Origin: CAYJAY01 sp964370715
Lineage (GTDB): Bacteria; Bacillota; Clostridia; Oscillospirales; Ruminococcaceae
DNA length: 64,000 nt
Reading direction: 5' to 3'
Assembly (NCBI GenBank): GCA_964370715.1
Contig: CAYJKJ010000007.1
Coordinates: 54,903-118,902 of the forward strand
Below are positions 24,113 through 33,451 of this stretch, one piece after another. A program made the position numbers and the translations under genes. The first letter of the stretch is position 1, and every line of letters starts with the position of its first letter. The notes under the pieces are model-generated. The model saw nothing but the letters and a program-made list of their open reading frames with translations. It was not told the DNA's origin and ran no database searches.

Positions 24113-25986
24113 TTGTACCGTTGAAAAAAATTGAGCTTTTTGCGTTGAAAGACGACCAAAAACAGATTATGCGAGCTATTCAAAAAAGTTCGCTTGTTAT
24201 GGTTGTTAAACCTGAAGGCGAAAATCAAGATGTCGCTTTGTCGCAAAAAACGGGTATGGATGATGATAAACTTAACAAGGCTGAAAAAGCTTTGAAGTTT
24301 GCTTCTAAATACCGCAAGACAAAGCCGTTTTTTGAAGATGCGACAAAAATTACCTATGAGCAACTCATAGAGGGCGAAGAACAACAAACCGTTCTCGAAA
24401 AATCCGCTAATGACATTTCGGAAAAGATAGAGGAAGCAACAAAAACTATCGAAACGCTTAACCAACTTATCGTTTCGCTTGAACCTTGGGAAGGCCTCGA
24501 CATTCCGTTGTCTGAGCTTTCTGAAACCCAGTATGTTGGGATCAAAACCGGATTTATCGATATCGAAAGAATTCCGGAACTTGAAAAAGCCCCGATTTCT
24601 GTTAAAACATTTGGAAACACGGCGAACGGAACAGCGGTAGTAGCTTTTTACCACAAAGATGAAGCGGATGACGCTGTTGGAGCTTTGAAAGAAAATGGAT
24701 TTATCGAATCCGCTCCCCCTTTGCTTTCGATGACCGTTTCAAAAGAACAGCAAAGAATCTTAAGGGAAATAGAACAACAGCAAAAACTTATCGAACAGCT
24801 TGAGCAACAAGCCGTTGAAGTTGCCGAAGACATTGGAAAGCTCGAGATAAACCGAGATCGAGCGGCGGCAATAAAAGCGGTTGAAGATGCACCAATAGGA
24901 CACACAGAAGACACCTTTTATATCGAAGGTTGGATAGCTGCAAACAAGCTTCCAAAACTAGAACAGGCGTTATCTTCTGTTAGCGATTGTTATGAACTCG
25001 CTTCGAGGGATCCGCTAGCCAGCGAAAAACCCCCGACGATAACCAAAAACAATCCGTTCACAACCCAGTTTGAGGCTATAACCAATATGCTCTCGCTTCC
25101 GTTATACGGAGGAACCGACCCAAACCCGATGATGGCGCCATGGTATTGGCTCATATTCGGAATGATGATGGCGGATGTTGGATATGGATTCTTAATGGCT
25201 GTTTTAGTAGGCGCATTAAAGTTTATTAAAAAGCCAAAAGGAGATTTTGGAAAGCTTGTCAACATGATGTTGCTTTGTAGTATCTCGACCATCATATGCG
25301 GGGTTTTGTTCGGCAGTTATTTCGGAGAAACATGGTTTCCGGCAGTTATATTTGCACCGATAGACTTTATCATTCAAATGCTTATCATCTGTCTCGTTCT
25401 CGGAGTTATTCATCTTTTCTGTGCTATGGGCATGAGAATGAGAGAAGACTTTAAAGCAGGGAAACCGCAAGACGCTATATATGACCAATTAAGTTGGATG
25501 CTTTTAATCACAGGTCTCGGATTTTTGTTTATTCCGCAACTTTCAACAGTTGGGATTATCTTGGCGGCTATCGGCGGAGGAATTATCCTCTTGTTTGCCG
25601 GAAGAGCGAGCAAAAACGTTATCGCAAGGCTTGGCGGTGGGCTTTATGGGCTTTATAGTATAACCTCATATGTTAGCGACATTCTTTCATATTCCAGGAT
25701 ATTGGCTTTGATGCTGTCGTCCGGAATTGTTGGAATGGTTATGAACATCTTGGCCGGAATGGTTAGAGGGGAAGACCCAAACATTTTAACAATACTAGCA
25801 TCGGTTCTCGTTTATATCGTTGGTCATGCGTTTAACCTTGCTATGAGTTTGCTTTCAGCTTATGTTCATGCAAGCAGGTTGCAGTATATCGAGTTCTACG
25901 GCAAGTTTTATGAAGGCGGCGGACACGCATTTAAACCGTTGTCCCCCAACGAAAAACATGTTGAACTAGAAACAGCAAAAAAATAG
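24109..25986 (+). CDS. ntpI: V/A-type ATPase subunit I (a-subunit)
   Basis: A 625-residue membrane subunit that, with the K ring, forms the ion path. Residues 1-325 are a soluble, coiled-coil-containing arm (EQQQKLIEQLEQQAVEVAED near 220). The second half has seven to eight membrane helices beginning with MMAPWYWLIFGMMMADVGYG near 335. The essential Arg is probably in SYSRILALMLSSGIVGMVMN near 530. VGHAFNLAMSLLSAYVHASRLQYIEFYGKFYEGGG (start near 565) is the conserved end, given here only by its first 12 residues VGHAFNLAMSLL. Start overlaps the previous stop. Confidence 0.93.
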   Translation: MIVPLKKIELFALKDDQKQIMRAIQKSSLVMVVKPEGENQDVALSQKTGMDDDKLNKAEKALKFASKYRKTKPFFEDATKITYEQLIEGEEQQTVLEKSANDISEKIEEATKTIETLNQLIVSLEPWEGLDIPLSELSETQYVGIKTGFIDIERIPELEKAPISVKTFGNTANGTAVVAFYHKDEADDAVGALKENGFIESAPPLLSMTVSKEQQRILREIEQQQKLIEQLEQQAVEVAEDIGKLEINRDRAAAIKAVEDAPIGHTEDTFYIEGWIAANKLPKLEQALSSVSDCYELASRDPLASEKPPTITKNNPFTTQFEAITNMLSLPLYGGTDPNPMMAPWYWLIFGMMMADVGYGFLMAVLVGALKFIKKPKGDFGKLVNMMLLCSISTIICGVLFGSYFGETWFPAVIFAPIDFIIQMLIICLVLGVIHLFCAMGMRMREDFKAGKPQDAIYDQLSWMLLITGLGFLFIPQLSTVGIILAAIGGGIILLFAGRASKNVIARLGGGLYGLYSITSYVSDILSYSRILALMLSSGIVGMVMNILAGMVRGEDPNILTILASVLVYIVGHAFNLAMSLLSAYVHASRLQYIEFYGKFYEGGGHAFKPLSPNEKHVELETAKK

Positions 25987-26052
25987 TAAAAGTTTTTAAC
26001 TAAAAAGTTAAAATATATTAAATTAATTACAAATTTTCAGGAGGTCTTTTTT

Positions 26053-26520
26053 ATGTTTTCAGGTATAGGTTTGGCGGCAATGGGCGCCGCTCTAGCAGCA
26101 GCACTAGCAGGTTCCGGTTCGGCTTATGGAGTTCACATCGCAGGTAAAGCAGCAGCAGGCGTTTGCGCTGAAAAAGGCGAGCTTTTCGGAAAACTTCTTG
26201 TTCTTCAAGCTCTTCCCGGAACACAAGGTATCTATGGATTTTTGACCGCAGTTCTCGTAATGGTTAACACAGGTATGCTCGGTGGCGGAGCCGCTGACCT
26301 AACGGTTGCTCAAGGCTGGCAATTCTTTGCAGCTTGTATGCCGATAGCTATTGCCGGTTTAATCTCGGGAATCTATCAAGGCAAAGCAGCTGTTGGAGCT
26401 ATCCATATGTTCGCTAAAGACAACGACACCTTCGCAAAAGGTATCACAATCACAGCTATCGTTGAAACTTACGCAATTCTTGCGCTTCTTGTTTCTATTC
26501 TTCTTCTTTTCGCTATCTAA
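26053..26520 (+). CDS. ntpK: V-type ATPase K subunit (proteolipid ring), Na+-type
   Basis: 155 residues forming two fused hairpins, four membrane helices, the building block of the rotor ring. The ion-binding residues known from the Na+-pumping E. hirae NtpK are all present: Leu54, Thr57, Gln58 and Tyr61 in LPGTQGIY, Gln109 in SGIYQGKAA and the key carboxylate Glu138 in IVETYAILA. Proton-type rings usually lack this Gln/Thr set. The enzyme is therefore expected to move Na+. AGGAGG lies 9 bases before the ATG. Upstream 66 bases are AT-rich spacer. Confidence 0.95.
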   Translation: MFSGIGLAAMGAALAAALAGSGSAYGVHIAGKAAAGVCAEKGELFGKLLVLQALPGTQGIYGFLTAVLVMVNTGMLGGGAADLTVAQGWQFFAACMPIAIAGLISGIYQGKAAVGAIHMFAKDNDTFAKGITITAIVETYAILALLVSILLLFAI

Positions 26521-26573
26521 GAATAACGGTATAACAAGAACAAATTTTAATGTTAAGAGAGGTGCTTGAAACA

Positions 26574-27200
26574 ATGGGTGCCGAGAAAATTTTAGATAAA
26601 ATTTTGGCAGATGCTAAGGCTGAATATGATGAAATAATCAAGCAAGCCGAAGAATCTGTTTTGGCAAAGAAAAAAGAACAAGCAAAGATAACCGAAAAAG
26701 AAATTCAAAAAATCGAGGATGATTCTAAAAAAGAAAGCGAAGAAAACGAACGCAGAATGATGCTTAATGCATCGCTCGATGCTCGGAAAAATTCGCTCGC
26801 TTCAAAAAGAGAGGTTCTCGACAACGCTTTCGATCGGGCTAAAAGCATGATAGACGAATTTTCCGATGAAAGATACATATCGTTGCTTAGCTCTATCATT
26901 GGCGAATCCCACGCTGTTGGAGATGAAAAGATCTTGGTTTCACAAAATGATGAAAAAAGATTTAATGTTTCTGACAAAGCGAAAAGCAAAAAAACTGTTG
27001 ATGCTATCAACAAGATAATAAAAGACAAAGGAAAAAAAGGAACGCTCTCGCTTGAGGGAACCACAACCAAGGTTAAATCGGGAATATTGCTTTCAGGCGA
27101 AATAACCGATATCGATTGTTCCTTTGAATCCGTCATGGCTCTGTTTCGTGAACAAAGCGAAGCAAAGGTTGCCGCATTGTTGTTTGAAAGCGAGGTGTAG
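26574..27200 (+). CDS. ntpE: V/A-type ATPase subunit E
   Basis: 208 residues from the ATG at 26574, with AGAGGTG 11 bases upstream; another ATG at 26550 lies before that site and is less likely. The N-terminal 85 residues are a long charged helix (ILADAKAEYDEIIKQAEESV then KKEQAKITEKEIQKIEDDSK) that coils with NtpF; the C-terminal part is the globular domain that binds subunit B at the top of the head. Ends 2 bases before ntpC. Confidence 0.9.
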   Translation: MGAEKILDKILADAKAEYDEIIKQAEESVLAKKKEQAKITEKEIQKIEDDSKKESEENERRMMLNASLDARKNSLASKREVLDNAFDRAKSMIDEFSDERYISLLSSIIGESHAVGDEKILVSQNDEKRFNVSDKAKSKKTVDAINKIIKDKGKKGTLSLEGTTTKVKSGILLSGEITDIDCSFESVMALFREQSEAKVAALLFESEV

Positions 27201-27202
27201 CG

Positions 27203-28162
27203 ATGCTTTCGGATGATTGCGTATACGCTGTTGGGGTGATTAAAGCCTCGGAAGAAAAATTTCTTTCGGTGGCGGATTTTTCAAGACTTAAAGACCTCGA
27301 CACGGCCGCTGCAATCAAATACCTAGCAGATAAAGGTTTTGGCGGAAAAAACAACGACAAACTTTCTGCCGAACAGCTTATTGATTTGGAACAAAAATCC
27401 GTTTGGGAACTAATCGACGCTATAACCCCCAACAAAGAGATAACCGATATATTTAAGATTGAGAATGATGCGATTAACCTTAAATTCATCATTAAATCGC
27501 TTATCTTGAAAGACACGATTAATTATAGCGAACTCGAGATCGGAACGGTTGACCCCGTTCTTTTGAAAAGAGCTTTTGAGGAACAAGTTTTCTTCGACAT
27601 TCCTTTAAGCTATCGAGAGATAATCGAAAAGGCTCTTTTAATAATGTCTCGTTCTGAAAAACCAAACATACAAGCTATCTGCGCAGATGTTGATAGCGCG
27701 GTTTATAAAGTTATTTTCGAAATTCTTTCGTCTTATAAAGACGAAACTTTAACAGATTATTTTATCCAAAAGATTGATTACACAAATCTTTTGTCGCTCT
27801 TCAGAAGTCGAAAACTCGGATACACGGCGATGACGTTTATGCCGCTTGTTATCGAGGGCGGAAACATCCCGAAAGAAGATCTTGTTTCGGTTTTGGAAGC
27901 GCCTTCCGAGGTTGTTGCAGAACGCCTTCGTGGGGTTGGTTATCCAAAAGAAACGAGAAAGATTATCGACATATATGAAGACGAGGATATCTCGAAAGCT
28001 CGCATGAGAATCGAAGAGATACTCCGAGAGATAATCTATGAAGGAAGAAGCGAATCCTTCTCTATAATCCCTGTTATAAACTACCTACAAACCAAGCTTT
28101 ATGAATGTCGAAAACTTCGCAGTTTGTTTGCGAAAAAGCGTTCAAAAAGCGTGACAACGTAA
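27203..28162 (+). CDS. ntpC: V/A-type ATPase subunit C
   Basis: A 319-residue, all-helical protein that links the rotor shaft to the K ring. It starts with YAVGVIKASEEKFLSVADFSRL and contains several YxxIIEKAL/IDYTNLLSLFRSRK-like helices (IDYTNLLSLFRSRKLGYTA near 192), the repeated helical bundle typical of subunit C/d, followed by a terminal PVINYLQTKLYECRKLR helix. Length fits the family (about 320-340). The GTG/ATG choice is clear: AGCGAGGTGTAGCG carries the Shine-Dalgarno inside the end of ntpE. Confidence 0.9.
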   Translation: MLSDDCVYAVGVIKASEEKFLSVADFSRLKDLDTAAAIKYLADKGFGGKNNDKLSAEQLIDLEQKSVWELIDAITPNKEITDIFKIENDAINLKFIIKSLILKDTINYSELEIGTVDPVLLKRAFEEQVFFDIPLSYREIIEKALLIMSRSEKPNIQAICADVDSAVYKVIFEILSSYKDETLTDYFIQKIDYTNLLSLFRSRKLGYTAMTFMPLVIEGGNIPKEDLVSVLEAPSEVVAERLRGVGYPKETRKIIDIYEDEDISKARMRIEEILREIIYEGRSESFSIIPVINYLQTKLYECRKLRSLFAKKRSKSVTT

Positions 28163-28181
28163 GAAAGTAGGTGGATGAATT

Positions 28182-28511
28182 ATGGAACAAAAATATATTG
28201 CCGTTATTGGCGACAAAGATAGCGTTATGCTTTGGAAAGCTATAGGAGCAAAAACCGCTTTCGTATCTTCCGAAGCTGAGGCCGAAAAAGCTGTTCATAG
28301 GTTTGCAAGGGACGGAGCCTCGGTTATCTATATAACCGAAACATATGCTATGGGCATAAAAGAGGCTACCGACAGATATTTAACAGATCCTGAAGTGTCT
28401 ATAATCCCTATCCCCGACAGCAGCGGTTCACAGGGCTATGGAATGAAAATGATTAAACAAAATATCGAAAAGGCGATTGGCGCCGATATCCTTTTTGGAA
28501 ATGAGGAATAG
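28182..28511 (+). CDS. ntpG: V/A-type ATPase subunit F (NtpG)
   Basis: 109 residues with the Rossmann-like subunit F fold: KYIAVIGDKDSVMLWKAIG at the start, VIYITETYAMGIKEATDRYL in the middle and IPIPDSSGSQGYGMKMIKQNIEKAIG at the end (first part IPIPDSSGSQGYGM). It docks on subunit D in the rotating shaft. GTAGGTGG precedes the ATG. Lies between ntpC and ntpA as in other Firmicutes ntp operons. Confidence 0.92.
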   Translation: MEQKYIAVIGDKDSVMLWKAIGAKTAFVSSEAEAEKAVHRFARDGASVIYITETYAMGIKEATDRYLTDPEVSIIPIPDSSGSQGYGMKMIKQNIEKAIGADILFGNEE

Positions 28512-28516
28512 GTTGG

Positions 28517-30304
28517 ATGGAGAATAAAAACAATGCGGCAATCGGAACGATTGTCAAGGTTGCAGGTCCGCTCATTGTTGCGAGCGGAATGAAAAGCTCC
28601 CAAATGTATGACGTTGTCAGGGTTAGTGACAAACGTCTTATCGGGGAAATAATCGAACTTCGTGGCGATTTAGCATCGATTCAGGTTTATGAAGAAACCG
28701 CAGGTCTCGGACCCGGCGAACCTGTTTATGCTACCGGTCAACCGTTGTCGGTTGAACTGGCTCCCGGCCTTATCGGGGGAATTTTCGACGGAATACAGCG
28801 TCCGCTCGAGACGATATATGCAACAGAAGGAAGCCGAATAACAAGAGGTATCGACCTTCCGAAACTAGACAGAACAATTAAATGGGAGTTTAAACCCGCC
28901 GTTAAAACCGGCGACAAAGTTGAGCCGGGCGATGTTCTCGGAACGGTTCAAGAAACTCCGGCAGTTTTACACAAAGTTATGACACCGATTGGCGTTGAAG
29001 GCGAGGTCGAATGGATTCTCGACGGATCTGCTACAATCGAAGAAGCGGTAGCAAAAGTTAAGCTAGCGGACGGCACCGTTAAACAAGTTGCTATGCTTCA
29101 ACATTGCTCGGTTCGTAAGGGAAGACCTTATGCCGAGAAAAAAGCTCCGCTTGAACCAATGATAACGGGACAAAGGGTTGTTGACCTTCTGTTCCCAATA
29201 GCAAAGGGCGGCGTTGCGGCGATTCCGGGACCTTTCGGAAGTGGAAAAACCGTTGTTCAGCATCAGCTCGCTAAATGGGCAGATGCCGACATCATCGTCT
29301 ATGTTGGCTGCGGCGAACGTGGAAACGAGATGACCGACGTTCTTATGGAGTTCCCGGAACTTAAAGACCCAAGAACAGGATATTCTCTTATGAAAAGAAC
29401 TGTTCTTATCGCTAACACTTCGGATATGCCTGTTGCGGCTCGTGAAGCTTCGATCTACACAGGTATAACAATTGCGGAATATTTCCGTGATATGGGATAC
29501 AAAGTTGCTATCATGGCAGACTCGACCTCTCGTTGGGCGGAAGCTCTTCGTGAAATGTCGGGACGTCTTGAAGAGATGCCGGGCGAAGAAGGCTATCCTG
29601 CATATCTTTCTTCTCGTCTTGCAGAGTTCTATGAAAGAGCGGGTATCGTTCGTTGCATAGGCTCAGACAAAAGAGAAGGCGCAGTCACGGCTATCGGAGC
29701 GGTTTCCCCTCCCGGAGGAGACACCTCAGAACCCGTTTCGCAAGCAACACTTCGTATCGTTAAGGTTTTCTGGGGGCTTTCCGCAAACCTTGCATACAGA
29801 AGGCATTTCCCGGCTATCGACTGGTTGACAAGTTATTCGCTCTATCGTGACACTTTGGGCGTTTGGTTCAACAAAAACATAAGCTCGGATTGGGGCGACC
29901 TTGCTTCGAGAACGATGGAACTGCTACAAGAAGAGAGCGAACTTGAAGAGATCGTTCGCCTTGTTGGTATCGATGCGCTAGGATTTAAAGACAGGATAAC
30001 GCTTGAATCGGCAAGAAGCATTCGTGAAGACTTCCTTCAACAAAATGCGTTTGAAGATATCGACACATACACTTCGGCGGACAAACAAGCCGGAATGCTT
30101 CAGATCATTCTTCTTTGGAACCAAAGAGCATATGAAGCTCTCGATAAAGATGTTGTGTTTAGCAAACTGACAAGCATGAAAATCCTTGAAAGAATAGCAA
30201 GGCTTAAACGTATTCCGGATGAGGAATTTGCGGCAACATCAAAAGAAATTATAAAAGAACTTGAAAAAGAATTTGCAGACTTAACAGAAGGGGGAGACGA
30301 ATAA
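28517..30304 (+). CDS. ntpA: V/A-type ATPase catalytic subunit A
   Basis: 595 residues. Binds and hydrolyses ATP; three copies alternate with subunit B. Visible are the beta-barrel start GTIVKVAGPLIVASGM, the A-type non-homologous insert (about 110-200), the P-loop PGPFGSGKTVVQHQL near 235, the catalytic Glu in GCGERGNEMTDVL near 261 and the MADSTSRWAEALREMSGRLEEMPGEEGYPAYL region starting near 334. Starts six bases after ntpG. Confidence 0.97.
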   Translation: MENKNNAAIGTIVKVAGPLIVASGMKSSQMYDVVRVSDKRLIGEIIELRGDLASIQVYEETAGLGPGEPVYATGQPLSVELAPGLIGGIFDGIQRPLETIYATEGSRITRGIDLPKLDRTIKWEFKPAVKTGDKVEPGDVLGTVQETPAVLHKVMTPIGVEGEVEWILDGSATIEEAVAKVKLADGTVKQVAMLQHCSVRKGRPYAEKKAPLEPMITGQRVVDLLFPIAKGGVAAIPGPFGSGKTVVQHQLAKWADADIIVYVGCGERGNEMTDVLMEFPELKDPRTGYSLMKRTVLIANTSDMPVAAREASIYTGITIAEYFRDMGYKVAIMADSTSRWAEALREMSGRLEEMPGEEGYPAYLSSRLAEFYERAGIVRCIGSDKREGAVTAIGAVSPPGGDTSEPVSQATLRIVKVFWGLSANLAYRRHFPAIDWLTSYSLYRDTLGVWFNKNISSDWGDLASRTMELLQEESELEEIVRLVGIDALGFKDRITLESARSIREDFLQQNAFEDIDTYTSADKQAGMLQIILLWNQRAYEALDKDVVFSKLTSMKILERIARLKRIPDEEFAATSKEIIKELEKEFADLTEGGDE

Positions 30305-31687
30305 ATGCGTAAAGAATATAAAACAATTCGTGAGGTCGTAGGTCCCTTGATGCTAATCGAAGGTGTCGACGGCGTTAAGTTTGATGAACTTGTTGAAATC
30401 GAACAAGAAAATGGAGAAATTCGTTTCGGAAAAGTTCTTGAAGTTAACAAAGACAAAGCTTTAGTACAGCTTTTCGAAAGTTCACAAGGGCTTAAAATCG
30501 AAACCTCCAAAGCAAGATTTTTGGGACACGGAACTATGCTTTCGGTGTCGCCCGATATGTTGGGTAGGGTTTTCAACGGAATGGGTAACCCAATCGACGG
30601 AGGACCTGCTGTTATCGCCGAAAAGAAACTCGACATAAACGGTTCGCCATTAAACCCTGCTGCTCGTGACTATCCGGCAGAATTTATCCAAACAGGCGTT
30701 TCCGCAATCGATGGGCTTAACACCCTCGTTCGTGGACAAAAACTTCCGGTGTTCTCGGGTTCCGGCTTGCCCCACGCACAACTTGCGGCACAGATAGCTC
30801 GTCAGGCAAAGGTTAGAGGAACGGGCGAAGGGTTCGCAGTTGTTTTCGCCGCTGTTGGTATAACGTTTGAAGAAGCCGATTTCTTTATCAGCGACTTTAG
30901 AAAAACAGGAGCTATCGAACGTGCGGTTTTGTTTATGAACCTCGCAAACGACCCTGCTGTTGAACGTATCGCAACCCCTCGTATGGCGATAACCTGCGCC
31001 GAGTATCTAGCTTATGAACTCGGTATGCACGTTCTTGTTATCGTTACCGACCTTACAAACTATGCGGAAGCTCTTCGTGAAATTTCGGCGGCTCGTAAAG
31101 AGATCCCCGGACGTCGCGGATATCCCGGATATATGTATACCGACCTTGCGTCGCTATATGAAAGAGCCGGAAGAATTAAAGGAAACAAAGGGTCGATAAC
31201 CCAAATCCCAATCCTTTCGATGCCGGAAGACGACAAAACCCACCCAATCCCCGACCTTACAGGTTATATTACCGAAGGGCAGATTATCCTTTCTCGTGAA
31301 CTATACAGAAAAGGAATAACTCCGCCAATCGATGTTTTGCCCTCCCTTTCACGTCTTAAAGATAAAGGTATCGGCGACGGCAAAACCCGTGAGGATCATG
31401 CAAACACGATGAACCAATTGTTCGCTGCATACGCAAGAGGAAAAGATGCTAAAGAACTTGCGGTTATCTTGGGAGACGCCGCTTTGTCGCCGGTCGACAA
31501 ACTTTATGCGCAGTTTGCGACAGAGTTTGAGGACAAATATGTTTCGCAAGGCTACGAAACAAACAGAACTATCGAAGAAACGCTTGAGATCGGTTGGGAA
31601 CTGCTTTCGATACTACCGAAAACCGAACTTAAACGTATTAAAGATGAATATATCGAAAAATATCTACCATCTTCTGAAGAGGAGTAG
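30305..31687 (+). CDS. ntpB: V/A-type ATPase regulatory subunit B
   Basis: 460 residues, homologous to subunit A but lacking a P-loop: the equivalent region reads PVFSGSGLPHAQLAAQI. It supplies an Arg to the catalytic interface (conserved PSLSRLKDKGIGDGKT near 345) and carries ALREISAARKEIPGRRGYPG near 258. Follows ntpA directly, with AGAAGGGGGAGACG as Shine-Dalgarno in the end of ntpA. Confidence 0.97.
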   Translation: MRKEYKTIREVVGPLMLIEGVDGVKFDELVEIEQENGEIRFGKVLEVNKDKALVQLFESSQGLKIETSKARFLGHGTMLSVSPDMLGRVFNGMGNPIDGGPAVIAEKKLDINGSPLNPAARDYPAEFIQTGVSAIDGLNTLVRGQKLPVFSGSGLPHAQLAAQIARQAKVRGTGEGFAVVFAAVGITFEEADFFISDFRKTGAIERAVLFMNLANDPAVERIATPRMAITCAEYLAYELGMHVLVIVTDLTNYAEALREISAARKEIPGRRGYPGYMYTDLASLYERAGRIKGNKGSITQIPILSMPEDDKTHPIPDLTGYITEGQIILSRELYRKGITPPIDVLPSLSRLKDKGIGDGKTREDHANTMNQLFAAYARGKDAKELAVILGDAALSPVDKLYAQFATEFEDKYVSQGYETNRTIEETLEIGWELLSILPKTELKRIKDEYIEKYLPSSEEE

Positions 31688-31693
31688 AGCACT

Positions 31694-32326
31694 ATGGCAA
31701 AAACGATTAATCCTACAAGGATGGAGCTCACAAGGCTTAAAAAGAGGCTTAAGACCGCAACTCGAGGTCACAAGCTTTTAAAGGATAAGCGTGATGAGAT
31801 GGTTCGCCGTTTTATCGAGCTTGTTAAAAAGCAACGTGAACTTAGGATGAACTGCGAGAAATTTCTTATCCATGCTATGGACGGGTTTTCCGAAATCAAA
31901 GCAGAGATGGGGGATATCGCCGTCAACGAAGCTTTGCTCTATCCGGTTAGAGAAGCGAGAGTTTCAACAGGAAAAGCCAACATCATGAGCGTTGAAGTTC
32001 CAACAATTAAGCTTGAAGACGACGCAGGCGCTTCGCTTGATCTTTCATATTCGTTTGCGTTTACCTCGAGCGAGCTTGATGATTCGGTTTTATACCTTGC
32101 CGGAATTTTGCCATCGCTCATACATCTTGCCGAGACCGAAAAAACCTGCAATATGCTTGCGGATGAGATTGAAAAGACAAGAAGAAGGGTTAACGCCCTT
32201 GAACACGTCATGATTCCCGAGATGCAAGGACAGATTCGATTTATCAAGATGAAGCTAGACGAAAATGAACGTAGCGCAATGACAAGGCTGATGAAGGTTA
32301 AAGACATTATTAATCAACAAGCTTAA
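31694..32326 (+). CDS. ntpD: V/A-type ATPase subunit D (central shaft)
   Basis: 210 residues. The N- and C-terminal thirds form the long antiparallel coiled coil of the rotor: INPTRMELTRLKKRLKTATR and LLKDKRDEMVRRFIELVKKQ at the start, RRRVNALEHVMIPEMQGQIR near the end. The middle (about 60-130) is the beta-hairpin lobe. The NPTRMEL start is diagnostic for the family. Last canonical gene of the ATPase operon. Confidence 0.95.
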   Translation: MAKTINPTRMELTRLKKRLKTATRGHKLLKDKRDEMVRRFIELVKKQRELRMNCEKFLIHAMDGFSEIKAEMGDIAVNEALLYPVREARVSTGKANIMSVEVPTIKLEDDAGASLDLSYSFAFTSSELDDSVLYLAGILPSLIHLAETEKTCNMLADEIEKTRRRVNALEHVMIPEMQGQIRFIKMKLDENERSAMTRLMKVKDIINQQA

Positions 32327-32359
32327 GGCTTCAAAGTCTTCTTAAAAGGGGGAACTTTA

Positions 32360-32818
32360 ATGGCAAATAAACAAGATGTCACCAAACCAAATGTCGAAAC
32401 AAAAGATTTGACAACTTTGACACAATCGGAAAAGGTTGCTATCAACTCGGATGTAAATGCGAAGCAGACTGCCGAACAGATTGTTAACGAAGTTAAAGCA
32501 AAAAGCAGCGTTATTGCTGAGGATGTTTCGTCTAAAACCAAGGAATATGCCGGCGTGGCTTATGAAAAAAGCATGACGTTTGCAGCGAATGCATTGGACA
32601 AAGCAAAAGCAATCGCCGACATTGCATCTTTGAAGGTTAAGATTTCAGGACATAAAGATATCATCAAAAAGAACTACACAAAACTTGGTGAGTTTTATTA
32701 TCTTAACAACGGAGAGGTAGACAAAGAACAGGTTGCAGAGATTATTGCGGAGCTTGATTTAAGACACAAGACGATAAGCGAATGTCAATCAAAGATTGAT
32801 AGCATTAAATTAAGCTAG
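32360..32818 (+). CDS. Uncharacterised helical protein at the end of the ATPase operon
   Basis: 152 residues, AAGGGGGAA before the ATG, 33 bases after ntpD and before the operon terminator, so co-transcribed with the ATPase. Residues 1-95 are polar, Ala/Lys/Thr/Val-rich and likely helical, with YEKSMTFAANALDKAKAIAD resembling apolipoprotein or LEA-type amphipathic repeats. Residues 95-152 (KISGHKDIIKKNYTKLGEFYYL and the following DLRHKTISECQSKIDSIK) look like the short coiled-coil module found before zinc ribbons in small Firmicutes proteins, but no zinc ribbon follows. No membrane helix. Function unknown; a role in ATPase assembly or regulation is a guess from position. Confidence 0.75.
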   Translation: MANKQDVTKPNVETKDLTTLTQSEKVAINSDVNAKQTAEQIVNEVKAKSSVIAEDVSSKTKEYAGVAYEKSMTFAANALDKAKAIADIASLKVKISGHKDIIKKNYTKLGEFYYLNNGEVDKEQVAEIIAELDLRHKTISECQSKIDSIKLS

Positions 32819-32836
32819 AAAGCAAAAAAACAAAAC

Positions 32837-32875
32837 AAAACCGCTGTGGCAAAGGATTTTGCCACAGCGGTTTTT
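32837..32875 (+). terminator. Terminator of the ATPase operon
   Basis: Strong 17-bp stem AAAACCGCTGTGGCAAA (32837-32853) with its complement, three-base loop, ending in TTTTT. The TGTGGCAAA core also occurs in the palindrome at 41586. Confidence 0.93.
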
Positions 32876-32925
32876 GATCGTTTAAGAGCATTTGAGAAAA
32901 TTTTAGTATTTTTTTTAAAAAGGTA

Positions 32926-32954
32926 TTGTGTTATACACAGTAATATGTTATACT
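32926..32954 (+). promoter_or_regulatory. Promoter and probable PadR operator
   Basis: TTGTGT (32926-32931), 17-base spacer, TATACT (32949-32954). The palindrome GTGTTATACAC (32928-32938) overlaps the -35, and TGTTATAC is repeated 17 bases on. PadR repressors bind dyads of this kind at their own promoters, so autoregulation is likely. The leader to padR is about 155 bases with no clear structure. Confidence 0.6.
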
Positions 32955-33115
32955 GACAAAGTCGTAAAGAGATAATAGCGGTTTAAACGGTGCTTTTAAA
33001 CGCTTAAATCTACCTTGTTGAAACGAAGGTGAAGCTTATTTCTACGAAAAAAGCGCAACGGTTGTTGCCACAATTTGGTTTTCACTAACAGACTTTATAA
33101 AGAGAGGAGAACCCA

Positions 33116-33451
33116 TTGAACACTCAGTTTAGAAAAGGAATTATAGAGATGTGCGTTTTGTCGCTAATTTCAAGGCGGGATATGTATGGATATGAGATAG
33201 TCCAAAGCATAGCGGAGTTTACCGAGATAAACGAAGGAACGGTCTATCCAATTTTAAGGCGGTTAACAAACGAAGAATATTTCGTTAACTATCTTAAAGA
33301 AAGCACATTTGGACCCGCAAGAAAATATTATCATATAACCGAAAAAGGAAAGGCGTATCTCGGTTCGCTTAAAAAGGATTGGGAAGAGTTTTCTATTATG
33401 GTTAATCAGATACTAAATCTATCTAATGAAAAGGAGAACAAATCAAAATGA
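33116..33451 (+). CDS. PadR-family transcriptional regulator
   Basis: 111 residues from a TTG preceded by AGAGGAGAA. The winged helix shows RRDMYGYEIVQSI, EGTVYPILRRLTNEEYF and GPARKYYHITEKGKAYL, the full PadR signature. Family members repress operons for envelope or detoxification functions and are released by small ligands or stress. The stop overlaps the next start as ATGA, coupling it to the DUF1700 protein, the usual partner. Confidence 0.95.
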   Translation: MNTQFRKGIIEMCVLSLISRRDMYGYEIVQSIAEFTEINEGTVYPILRRLTNEEYFVNYLKESTFGPARKYYHITEKGKAYLGSLKKDWEEFSIMVNQILNLSNEKENKSK

